This document shows, piece after piece, positions 34,617 to 44,903 of a stretch of 64,000 nucleotides of DNA. The stretch covers positions 62,001 through 126,000 of the forward strand of contig WION01000055.1 of assembly GCA_015039365.1 (NCBI GenBank), written 5' to 3'. The notes under the pieces are model-generated. The model did not search any database. It had not been told where the DNA came from and was given only the letters and a program-made list of their open reading frames with translations. The DNA comes from Amanita rubescens (taxonomy: Eukaryota; Basidiomycota; Agaricomycetes; Agaricales; Amanitaceae). How positions within the stretch are numbered: the stretch's first letter is position 1; each line of letters begins with the position of its first letter. The position numbers and the translations under genes were made by a program.

Positions 34617-36722
34617 CACCTGTTAAGCCAGCAAAATCCGGCATCTTAGCCATGGTGACTCATTGAGTCACCCTTGCCAGTTAGCCAGCCCATTGGGCTT
34701 GTAGCACACTTTCAATAATTATTGAAATTATATAGAGCGATTTTGCACCAAGTCCACTTTCCCATACGTAAAAATGAGGCATTACCATTTCTGGAAAGTG
34801 GTGGAGATGTTTGTACATGTTTGTGCATGTTTTGGCCTCAAACAAAGGAAAATTTCCTTATTTTGCAAGATGATGAATAAGGCAAAAAAAGGTATGTCAG
34901 GGTCGAATTTCCTAAAAAGGAAATGATGACATAATTTCAGGGTCAATCAATTGTGTAGCCTTGGTCAGTGGCTTTCTAAATGTGGTTGTATGACAGTGTT
35001 TGGTGCTGATTTCATTGAGATATTCACCAATTGATTTTCAGGGTCAAATTTCTAAAAAAGGAAATTGATAATGTAGTGTATGCTTTAGGATCCATTGGCA
35101 GATTTCCTAAAATGGAAATAGTGCACTTCGGACTTGCCATTTTGGGAAATATCTGCTCACTGTTGGTGATGATGAACAGCAAGAAATGGCAGTATCTCCC
35201 TTGATACTGAATATTTTTGTGGCGCGTTTTTTGGAATGTATTCCTTGTATATATATGCATGTATTCACTATGTTAGAATGTGAGAAATGCTAGTGGTTTA
35301 TGTCAGAATGCAACATGTCTTGCTCACTGTTGACAACAGTGAGGAGCAAGAAATGACAATATCTCCACCAATACTGGTTGTTTGTGTGGCGCTTTTTTGG
35401 GATGTCCCCATTAGGCATATAGGAAGGTAGTTGGCATGTGAGAATGCAAATAGTATGCACCAATCATGCCAAAATAAAATTGGTGTGCTCACTGTCTGCT
35501 ATGATGAGCAGCCATATCTCCACCAAAACAAGATCTTTCTGTGGCACTTTTTTGGATTCTGATTCCTTATCATAACAGAGTGTCATTCAGAGTATCTGGA
35601 AGCAGATTACCCTGCTGATTAATGTGTAACTTTCAGTTTCATGATAAAAGACTGAACATGATACAGAAAGAGTGGCTGACAAGTTGACATGTCAGGATAA
35701 ATGGGAGATTCCACTTGATCTTGCCTAGGGATCCTCTGTTGTGACCCTCCCAATGTTTATCTTTGTTATGTGTGATCCCAAATCAAAAAAAGCGCCACAG
35801 AAAGATCTTGTTTTGGTGGAGATATGGCTGCTCATCATGGCAGACATTGAGCACACCAATTTCATTTGTGGCATGATTGGTACATACTATTTGTATTCTG
35901 ACATGCCAAACACCTTCCTATATCCCTAATGGGGACATACCAAAAAAGCGCCACAGAAATAACCAGTATTGATGGAGATATTGTCATTTGTTGCTCCTCA
36001 CTGTTGACAACAGTGAGCAAGACATGTTGCATTCTGACAGAAACCACTCGCATTTTTTACATTCTAACATAGTGGATAGGTGCATATACATATAAGGAAT
36101 ATGTTCCAAAAAAGCGCCACAAAAATATCCAGTATTAAGTGAGATATTGCAATTCCTTGTTGCTCATCACCAGCAACAGTGAGCAGATATTGCCCAAAAT
36201 GGCAAGTCCGAAGGGTGCTATTTCCATTTTTGGAAACCCACCACTGGATCCTAAAGTGCACATTACATTATCAATTTCCTTTTTTAGAAATTTGACCCTG
36301 AAAATCAATCAGTGAATATCTCAGTGAAATCAGCACCAAACACTGTCATACAACCACATTTAGAAAGCCACTGACCAAGGCTACACAATTGATTGACCCT
36401 GAAATTATGTCATCATTTCCTTTTTAGGAAATTCGACCCTGACATACCTTTTTTTGCCTTATTCATCATCTTGCAAAATAAGGAAATTTTCCTTTGTTTG
36501 AGGCCAAAACATGCACAAACATGTACAAACATCTCCACCACTTTCCAGAAATGGTAATGCCTCATTTTTACATATGGGAAAGTGGACTTGGTGCAAAATC
36601 GCTCTATATAATTTCAATAATTATTGAAAGTGTGCTACAAGCCCAATGGGCTGGCTAACTGGCCAGGGTGACTCAATGAGTCACCATGGCTAAGATGCCG
36701 GATTTTGCCGGCTTAACAGGTG
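34617..36722. mobile_element. Long inverted-repeat element, copy B
   Basis: The ends are CACCTGTTAAGCCAGC and its near reverse complement GCCGGCTTAACAGGTG. The two arms are about 1 kb and share the internal TTTCCTAAAAAGGAAAT and GGGTCAATCAATTGTGTAG motifs with copies A and C. The outer ~250 bp differ from A and C, so B is a separate subfamily. The flanking 8-mers (CTGTCATG left, CGCTTTTC right) do not match; the central part of the host gene is missing too, so the insertion or a later recombination removed flanking DNA. No transposase inside. Confidence 0.85.
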
Positions 36723-36724
36723 CG

Positions 36725-37093
36725 CTTTTCTTGTGCTTAACGGCTATGTTCCCGATCGTCTTGTAAATTCTCCCATGCTTCCTTCATTTCCTTTGCATAA
36801 TTGATAGAAGCTTCTTTTCGGCGTGCATGCACTTCTGCACAACCTTCTTTACTTAACCTGAAGCGGGCGAAGGACGAGTCTTGGGAGGCTCCATTTTCAT
36901 CACCGGGAGATGTTCCGGTTTGAGTTTCGCTGAGGTGCTCCTGCATGACCAAAGGGGTATCCTGAACTTGCAAATAGTAAATAGCGGTCACTTAAATTCG
37001 AATTAGGTGCTTACGTGTGCAACTTTGCATAGACGGCGGTTAACAACAGTCCCTGGCGCTCGTTGATACGGATCCAAGTAACGATTCTCTGCC
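36725..37093 (-). pseudogene. N-terminal piece of the interrupted hypothetical gene
   Basis: An exon near 37093-37020 reads YLDPYQRAPGTVVNRRLCKV. After a GTAAGC...TTCAG intron (about 37014-36963) comes DTPLVMQEHLSETQTG, then FARFRLSKEGCAEVHARRKE and SINYAKEMKEAWENLQDD, ending in a TAA just before element B. The charged RRKEA...A...AWENL pattern matches the segment that precedes the NVVxRY block in the related proteins I recall. So this is likely the other half of the gene at 34112-34616, with the middle lost. Confidence 0.5.
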
Positions 37094-37482
37094 TATGCCA
37101 GACCTATCATTGGAATCGCCACGTCGTGCATCTTCCTCATCCTATGTAGTCTTACTAAGCCTCCTCGATATTTCACTATTACACGTACTTTATTTTAAAC
37201 TTTTAAACTGGCCTGTCGGCGATGCGCTCGGCTTTCTCAGCAGACGAGCGCTAGCTTAGCCACATTAGTACTAAGCGGATGCTTACGTTGGATAGCAGGA
37301 TTTATCGGGAAAATGTCAGGCATTGGGAAAATAATTGCCTACACCGTCATCGGCTGGAGTCTGCCCTGGATGATTAACAATATTTAGCCATAGATCTAGG
37401 GACATGCATAGTAAGCCAATATAATAACTGTGGCAGGATGAAACAAACCCGGTCTTTATTCTGATCTCCTCTCGTTCAACAG

Positions 37483-39581
37483 ATGCGTTGTCGGCGATTC
37501 GCCGGCAAGATTCATTCAAGTGCTTTCAAGGGTTTTGCTGATGATGGACTTTGTTTCATATGTCATAAACCAGACCACATGTCAGGACAATGCCCCATGA
37601 GGAAGGACAAAGGATCTTACAAAGGGAAGAAGAAGTTTAATGGAAAGAAAGGAAAGAAATTCGCACATGGTCGTCATATTCGAGCAACCGAAAGGGATGA
37701 CGATGGCAGTAACTATGAAGACGTCGAAGAGTCTAGCCAGCATGAACAAGAAGAAGAAGAAGATACTAGCGACAGAACGATACGCGCTATGTTAAAGAAA
37801 CTCTCTCCAGATCAACGTATCAACCTCCTTATCAACGCAGATAAACCGGATTTTTGACAGTGGGACACATGTCAGTGGATGCCTGTCCCATAACTTCGGA
37901 TTCAACTCCAAAGGACGATCTTTCGATATCACCTGTAACGTTCTATTTCAAGCAATCGATTATCTATTCCCCTCGAAGTTGAAACTGAAGACAACACTGA
38001 ATCAATGACTGCACTGGTCGACAGCGGTGCAGAAGGTTTATTTATTAACTCATCAATCGCGCACAAATGGAGAAAGAAGAAACTCGCAAGACCAATCCGA
38101 GTCAAAAACGTTGACGGCACATATAATACGAATGGAGAAATTTCTGACAAGTGTTTGATCACCATCGATATCAATGGAAAGAAAATGACCGAATGGTTCT
38201 TGGTCACTTCACTTGGAGATCAAAACTTGATACTGGGGCTTCTGTGGCTCGAGAAGCATGACCCAACCATAAGCTGGAGGAATAGAACTCTGGAGTTCCG
38301 TAACTCAAAAGAAGACGAATGGAAGGCATCAATACGGAGCATCTTGCATCGACTCGATGAAGAAGCAATGCCTAAATGGGAAGAAGACGTTGTAATTCGG
38401 TATTTGTTGTCACACAAAGGACCAGAAGAGAAGAGTCTACGTTGGAAACCACCATTTGAAAACATAGGAAGATGGACTGAAGAAGATTATGACGAGATCA
38501 CGATTAATCGTTATTCACCAGCTCAACAAATGGAACATAAGTACAACACCGATCAGAAGGAAATCACGCTACCTTCTGAGTATCTCGAATGGAAAGAGAT
38601 ATTTGAAAAACAAGCGTCAGAACGATTTCCAGACCGAAGATCATGGGATCACGCAATTGAACTTCGCGAAGATTTTATACCAAAGAAAGGGAAGATCTAC
38701 CCAATATCACCATTACAACAAAATACGCTTGACGAATGGATCAAAGAACAACTAACTAAAGGATATATACGACCATCCAAATCTCCGCAGGCAGCGCCAT
38801 TCTTTTATGTCGAAAAGAAGGATAGCAAAACACTCAGACCCTGCCAAGACTACTGATACTTGAACGAACATACAAAACCAAACTCTTACCCCTTACCACT
38901 CATATCCGATCTGATGCTACAACTTAAAGGATCGCAATACTTTACGAAACTAGACATCAGATGGGGATACAACAATGTTTGTATCAAAGAAGGAGACGAA
39001 TGGAAAGCCGCATTCATCACGAATAAAGGACTATTCGAACCGACAGTTATGTTCTTTGGATTACGCAACTCACCAGCAACATTTCAAGCTATGATGGACG
39101 ATTACTTCAGGGACTTCATGAACGAAGGATGGATCGCCATTTACATGGATGACATCTTGATACATGCACGCAACAAACAAGAACTCGAGAAAAGAACAAA
39201 GCTAGTACTCGCAAAATTAAAAGAACACGATCTTTACCTGAAACTGGAAAAATGCAAATTTGCCGCCGAAGAAGTGGACTTCTTAGGCATGATAATCACG
39301 AAAGACACGATAAAAATGGATCCAATAAAACTCGCTGGAATCAGAGACTGGCCCCCTCTGACAACAGTTAAACAAGTACGCTCGTTTCTTGGATTTGGAA
39401 ATTACTACAGACGTTTCATATCCGGATTCGCGCACCTCGCACGACCCCTTCACGACTTAACGAAGAAAAACAAGATATGGGAATGGACACTAGAATGTAG
39501 AGTCGCCTTCAACTCATTAAAGGAAAGTTTCGTAACAGCACCAGTACTAAAGATGCCAGATGTCAATCAACCCTTCATACC
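37483..39581 (+). pseudogene. Gypsy 5' fragment: Gag knuckle, protease, reverse transcriptase
   Basis: The Gag end carries a CCHC knuckle, CFICHKPDHMSGQC (C-x2-C-x4-H-x4-C), followed by a Lys-rich tract and an acidic tail. Protease shows TALVDSGAEGLFINSSIA and NLILGLLWLEKHDPTISW. Reverse transcriptase has the usual blocks: PLQQNTLDEWIKEQLTKGYI, SQYFTKLDIRWGYNNVCI, FFGLRNSPATFQAMM, the catalytic IAIYMDDILIHA, FLGMIITKDTIKMDP and VRSFLGFGNYYRRFI. An in-frame TGA at 38854-38856 replaces the Arg of the QDYRYLNE-type motif, a C to T change at a CpG. Gag and protease are separated by stops around 37858-37950, partly bridged by another frame, so a frameshift (programmed or not) lies there. The fragment stops at PVLKMPDVNQPFI, where a CACTA terminus begins at 39582. 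No LTR adjoins it on the left. Confidence 0.92.
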
Positions 39582-39794
39582 CAGTGAGAAATCCTCCGGG
39601 TGAATTCTGCTCGGATCGGTGGAAGCCAGAAACAGCAGGGCGGAGCTGAAGATTTTCCGTTTTTCAGGTTATTCTGTTTAAATCCGTCATTTTCCTGTTG
39701 TTTTCTGCTGTAGAACACATGTGGCAGGGCCGCCTGAAATTGCACGTATAGAAAAATCACAATCTGCTTGAATCTGTCTGAAACTGCGTCCATC

Positions 39795-40022
39795 GTCGCT
39801 CGCCGTCCCCGTTCTGCTCCCCTCCGACCATTCTGCTTTCCTCGTCGCTCCCCTGCTCCTCCCGTTCCTTTCCTGCTCCCCTCATTCCTCTTCTGCTCCC
39901 CTCTGCTCCCCCCGTTCCTCTTCGGCTTTCCTCTGCTCCCCCCCGCTCCACTTCTGCTGCTCCACCTCCCCCTCCCCCCTCCTCTCCCGGCTTCCTCTAT
40001 TTCTCTCCTTTGCGCTCCCTAA
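39795..40022. repeat. Pyrimidine-rich low-complexity tract
   Basis: The plus strand is almost pure C/T with repeated CTGCTCCCCTC and CGTTCCTCTTC strings. It lies in the subterminal part of the CACTA element, past its last gene, and could be a subterminal repeat region that has drifted. Apparent open frames through it are compositional. Confidence 0.7.
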
Positions 40023-40129
40023 AGTAAAAAAAACTAGTTAGAACATGAAATAACATGAAATTAAGAACACACCTCTTCATTTCCCTGCTAAGCTCAGTAT
40101 AGCCCTACAGAACATTCAGGACGATGAAT

Positions 40130-42594
40130 GGAGTGAGGAGAAAATGACGGACCTGTCTCTCCTCCTCGCTAAGTGCCTTCCATGCTCTCAAAACGTCCAC
40201 TGCCTTGGTCTTCTCCGCATTGTCAGGGTTTGCGAGATAATCGTTTGCGAACAAGTCCCTAGAACACCGTCTCCATTAGTAAAGGCAACCGCGGTGAACT
40301 CAAACTGACTTTGGCGCTGTCGAATTCGGATCGACGACGTATTCTTTGACTGCCTTCTTGCCTTTCCAAGCCGCTGCCTTCGGTTTACCCTTGCCAGAAG
40401 TCCCAGACGACGTATTAGCAGGCGCAAGTTCCGGAACGCTTGCTCCTGCCGTGGTGATCGGATTCGCCTTGTTTACGTCTTGGGGTCGACGTGGGCATGG
40501 TTCGTCATTTGCCGGAGCATCAGAAGCCTGGGACAAACCTAAAGGGGATAGAGAGCATCAGCGAGCTACAAAGGACGGGTAGGTAGACTTACTAGCAGCA
40601 TCATCTTTGGGGAGATTTGGGGGAAGTTTGAGAGAAAGGGTGAGGGGACGAGGCTGTGGTTGCTTGTCGCGCGTGACAGACGTCGAAATGGAAGGAGAAG
40701 AGCCCGTCGTTGACACATTTGACACGACGGAAGAAGGCGCGTCCATTGTGGGGGCTCCTTTCACCATATCAGGTTGAGAGTTGCCATCGGTTGTGTTGGT
40801 TTCAATGGTCTTGGGCGTCGATATGTCTGTATTGTTATTCAATGTAGCAGTTGAAGCAGTCGAAATCGGCTTTAGCATTGGATGAGTATTTGTCAAAGTT
40901 GGCTGAGCATTTTGGGGTAGTTCATTTGACTTGAGAGGTTCGGAAAATGTAGTAGTCGAAGCTGGTGTCGGGTTGACAGTCGAGGTAGCAACCGGAGTGA
41001 CTTGCAAGTTGTTAGATGCACTCAAATAATATAGGTTAGTAGCGTGCATAGATTACAAGTTTGGAGAATTACGGTGGGTCTGTGAGTTCTGGGATGGTTT
41101 TCGAAGCAGGTTCTTTGTTAACGCATCCCGTGGATGGTTTCCGCACGCTGAATAAATAGTATACATTAGCACGCCATGAAGATTGCGAGTGTGGGATGTT
41201 ACAGAGGGTCTTCCAGTTCCGGAATCCTCAGTTCAGGTTCCTTCTTCATCTTTTTTCGTGGAGCTTTGGATGATTCGGCGACGCGTTTGGCTGGGACTGA
41301 AGTGGCCCGAGCTTCATCGTCCTCTTCCTCTTCGGCATCTTCAAGCTTGACCGTGTTGTGAATCTCAGCGTCCGGCATATGGTTCCTCTGAAAACTCGGG
41401 AACCATTCAACCATCAGAGAACGGGACTTCCACCCGTCTTGACAATATGAAAGTTCCGGGAACCGTCGGGCCAGTTCCAGGTGGCACCTGGCCATTAGTT
41501 CACGATCTGCACCGGTTGCCCAACCCCTCTTGGGCAAGAGCTCGTACATGAGCTCCTTGAGCTCCTTGAAAGCACCACTGAGGAACCTGCGAATCACATC
41601 TAGGTGCTTCTGCGTCATTGGTTCCCCGTTCTCGTCTTCGAGGAAGCGAAGCCTTTTTGCGATCTTTCCAGGATATTCGCGACCGGGTTTAAAGCTTCCT
41701 GTGGCCCAGAAGTTCAGGCCAGAATCATCTCCTATGGGGTCGACAATGCCGGATAGTTCATCTTCGGATTTGTATGCAAGTGGGAAAGCTGTCCGCAAAG
41801 CTTCCTCGCGTCTCCCCGCAAAGCCCGCTTTACCTGGGGCGGAATGTTTACTACTCATATTCGTGATGGTATCCCTGTGGTGTAGGATGATCTTGAGCGC
41901 ATATAGTGATGTTATCGTAACCGACTTACATGAATTGTTTCTCTCGTTTTTGCTGGTGCTCTTCTAAGAATTCTATGTGCATTTCAAGCTTAAGTATCTT
42001 GCCCCTGTAATTGAAATTGGTGTCAAACCAAGTTTGGTTGGGAGTGAGCAGAGTGCGTACAAAAATTCATGTCGTTCGGAATATATGCGGGCATATTCCA
42101 TGTTTCCACTGTCCATAAGCATCTGGTGAGTTGCATTTCTCAAAATACTGAGTCCTCGAGGTTCATTACGAATGTCCTAGACGGAGTGAGTGGAATTGTT
42201 TGCGGAGGGTTGTTATACCTCGAGTCCTGGGTCAACATTCTGATCATGGAACTGATTTGTTCCATATTTTCCAGCGGTTTGAGTGCACGACAAATTCCCT
42301 GCAAAGCCCGAGTTTGCGATTCCTGGCTCCGGTGGCAAGCGGAATTCACTCGAAGTGCCATGCATGTGGGGGTTTGCATGGCCGCTACCATAATCTGGGC
42401 CATTCTTGTGCGACGTGTAGTAGCTGGGGAATAGCGGTCCATGCTGGGTGGGCGTACGGGGGATGGGGAGGTAGTGGAAGAGAGGCTGAGAGAAGATAAT
42501 CTAATTTTAGAAATATTGGGCACGTCAAGATATGCATTTTAAAATAGGTTCGTCGTGTACCGCCCCATTGTATACTCATAGTATTGCTAGCCAT
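40130..42594 (-). CDS. CACTA-associated accessory protein with HMG-box-like C-terminus
   Basis: The start is at 42594 (MASNTMSIQWGG) after a CT-rich leader. Inferred exons read ALRVNSACHRSQESQTRALQ, a coiled-coil part (LKLEMHIEFLEEHQQKREKQ near 41960), then MSSKHSAPGKAGFAGRREEA, GLNFWATGSFKPGREYPGKI and MTQKHLDVIRRFLSGAFKEL. A basic tail ARKRVAESS-type region with KAPRKKMKKEPEL ends that exon (41199). Further exons give a Thr/Asn/Pro-rich linker (41049-40590), LTLSLKLPPNLPKDDAA, KGKPKAAAWKGKKAVKEYVV and a final RDLFANDYLANPDNAEKTKA with AWKALSEEERQ, which resembles one helix pair of an HMG box. Exon borders are only partly certain. The name is descriptive; its role in transposition is unknown. 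The stretch could also be two genes (42594-41199 and 41049-40130). Confidence 0.6.
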
Positions 42595-42822
42595 TGTGTG
42601 GTGATTAGTGGAAGAAAGTGATTGGAGAAAAAAAGAATGTGCAAGTTACACACCGTACAAACACAAGCGCACAAATACGATGGCGCGAGCTTGAAAAAAC
42701 ACACGTAGATGTTGTCAAATGAACAACTTGTTTCGATACCCAATGATGTATACAAAATAACAAAAAACTGATTAATCTGGTTAATGCGTGAGCAGCGTGA
42801 ATTGCAGCCTAGTATGAAATGA

Positions 42823-43420
42823 CTTACTGCTATCGTCTCCCCCCTCCTCTGTTTCTTGGAACAATTGCAACTCCTCGGCGGCGAGATTGATGTATTCTCT
42901 TGCCTTTCTCATGTTTCCACTAGCCCCTTCCAAATACTCTACGAAGAGGCGGTTGTTCTTCGTCTTCTTACCCACCACTTGTGCCATGCGAAAAGAGAGA
43001 CATTTGATAAGGAATACAATAGTTTCTGAAATGTGACATAGCCTTCCTGTTATGCGTTTGAAAGATTCCGGATCCATGGTTGGTTCGGCATACAAGAAAT
43101 CCCAGTATGCACGCTGAATGGGTGGGTAGTTGTCACAAAAGGCGATCAGGGTTTTAAAGTGTAAGTTCATTATTGTTTCGGGTGCTGGGATGTCAGGCCA
43201 AGGCGGCGACTGTTCATAAACGTGAGTTTGAGTGAACTACGGTATACACACAAAACTTACCGTTCCTGACTCATCTTTATCGGGATCAGAGTCCGGTTCA
43301 GTCACAGATGAACCTGACGGTGTGGGAGGAGCTCGTGCCGCACGGGCTTTAAGATGTCCAATATACTCGTATATTCTGTCGAGTGAATCGTTGAGCGATG
43401 GAGGCGATCCGGGAGCCATG
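42823..43420 (-). CDS. Small CACTA-linked hypothetical protein
   Basis: Exon 1 starts at 43420 (MAPGSPPSLNDSLDRIYEYI, then PTPSGSSVTEPDSDPDKDES). After a GTAAGT...ACAG intron (about 43260-43208) the frame continues SPPWPDIPAPETIMNLHFKT, YPPIQRAYWDFLYAEPTMD, RITGRLCHISETIVFLIKCL and MRKAREYINLAAEELQLFQE, closing at a GTAAGT near 42828. It is about 170 residues, mostly helical, with no known domain. It is in the same orientation as the transposase and the HMG-like gene and lies between them. A further start upstream (43521) is possible. Confidence 0.5.
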
Positions 43421-43534
43421 GTAGTTATGAATTGAGCATGGACTGTTCGATTGAGCATATAAATATGATCCAGTAGTTCTGGAACGATGGATGGATAGTC
43501 TGGAAGGCATAGTCGTGACACGCATACGTAAAAT

Positions 43535-44883
43535 CACCTGATAAGCCCATCAAAACATTCTAATTAGAGCTGGACATCACGCAAGTGTCCGGGCCTAGTT
43601 AGAGGCAGATATTGAGCTAATGGGCTGCATTGGATATTGTGCTCAATATGTTAACCCTGTTTGAGGTTCTAAGTCCATTTTCCCACACCTTTGGGAGGGT
43701 CTCAACAGAGGATCCTTAGGCAAGATCAAGTGGAATGTCCCATTCTTCCTGACATGTCAAGTTGTCAGCCACTGTTTCTGTATCATGTTCAGACTTTTAT
43801 CATGAAACTTAAAATTACACATTAATCAGCAGGGAACTGTGCTTCCAGACACCCTGAATGACACTCTGTTATCATAGGAAATCAAGATCTAAAAAGGTGC
43901 CACAGAAAGATCTTGTTTTGGTGGAGATATGGCTGCTCATCGTGGCAGACAATGAGCACACCAATTTCATTTTGGCATGATTGGTGCATAGAATTTGCAT
44001 TCTAACATGCCAACTACCTTCCTATATGCCTAATGGGGACATCCCAAAAAAAGCGCCACACAAATAACCAGTATTGGTGGAGATATTGTCATTTGTTGCT
44101 CCTCACTGTTGACAACAGTGAGCAAGACATGTTGCATTCTGACAGAAACCACTCGCATTTTTTACATTCTAACATAGTGGATAGGTGCATATACATATAA
44201 GGAATATGTTCCAAAAAACGCGCCACAAAAACATTCAGTATTAAGGGAGATATTGCGATTTCTTTCTGCTCATCATGACCAACAGTGAGCAGATATGTCC
44301 CAAAATGGCAAGTCCGAAGTGCGCTATTTCCATTTTTGGAAATGCGCCACTGGATCCTAAAGCGCACATTACATTATCAATTTCCTTTTTTAGAAATTTG
44401 ACCCTGAAAAACAATTGGTGAATATCTCAATGAAATCATCACCAAATATTGTCATACAACCACATTTAGAAAGCCACTGACCAAGGCTACACAATTGATT
44501 GACCCTGAAATTACATAAGCATTTCCCTTTTAGGAAATTCGACCCTGAAAACAAGCGTGGGAATTTGGCCTTGCACTTGCTGCCACTATTACTTATTCCA
44601 ATTTGGTTACCTTATTTGGAATCTGGATATCTTACTAAATAAGGAAATTATCTACTTGTGATTGCATTCCCATGTCATAATATGTACAAACACTCTCCCC
44701 CTCCTTCCAGAAATGGCAATAGAGCCTAGGTGTGGGAAAATGGACTTAGAACCTCAAACGGGGTTAACATATTGAGCACAATATCCAATGCAGCCCATTA
44801 GCTCAATATCTGCCTCTAACTAGGCCCGGACACTTGCGTGATGTCCAGCTCTAATTAGAATGTTTTGATGGGCTTATCAGGTG
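43535..44883. mobile_element. Long inverted-repeat element, copy C (8-bp TSD CGTAAAAT)
   Basis: The ends are CACCTGATAAGCCCATC and its reverse complement. A perfect 8-bp duplication CGTAAAAT flanks it (43527-43534 and 44884-44891). The right arm matches copy A across about 1.1 kb. The left arm has only about 160 bp and then jumps to the core at CCACACCTTTGGGAGGG, so copy C is an internal-deletion derivative of an A-like element. An 92-codon frame at 44089-44367 corresponds to the arm frame of copy A. It sits inside the CACTA element, just past the transposase stop codon. Confidence 0.92.
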
Positions 44884-44903
44884 CGTAAAATCATGGTGGT
44901 GGG

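Noticed and set aside
34609..36730. Target duplication for inverted-repeat element B
   Set aside because: Flanking 8-mers CTGTCATG and CGCTTTTC do not match, so none is claimed.
39768..40022. Frames through the pyrimidine tract (Pro/Leu-rich or Arg/Gly/Glu-rich)
   Set aside because: Composition-driven; no start context, splice pattern or family.
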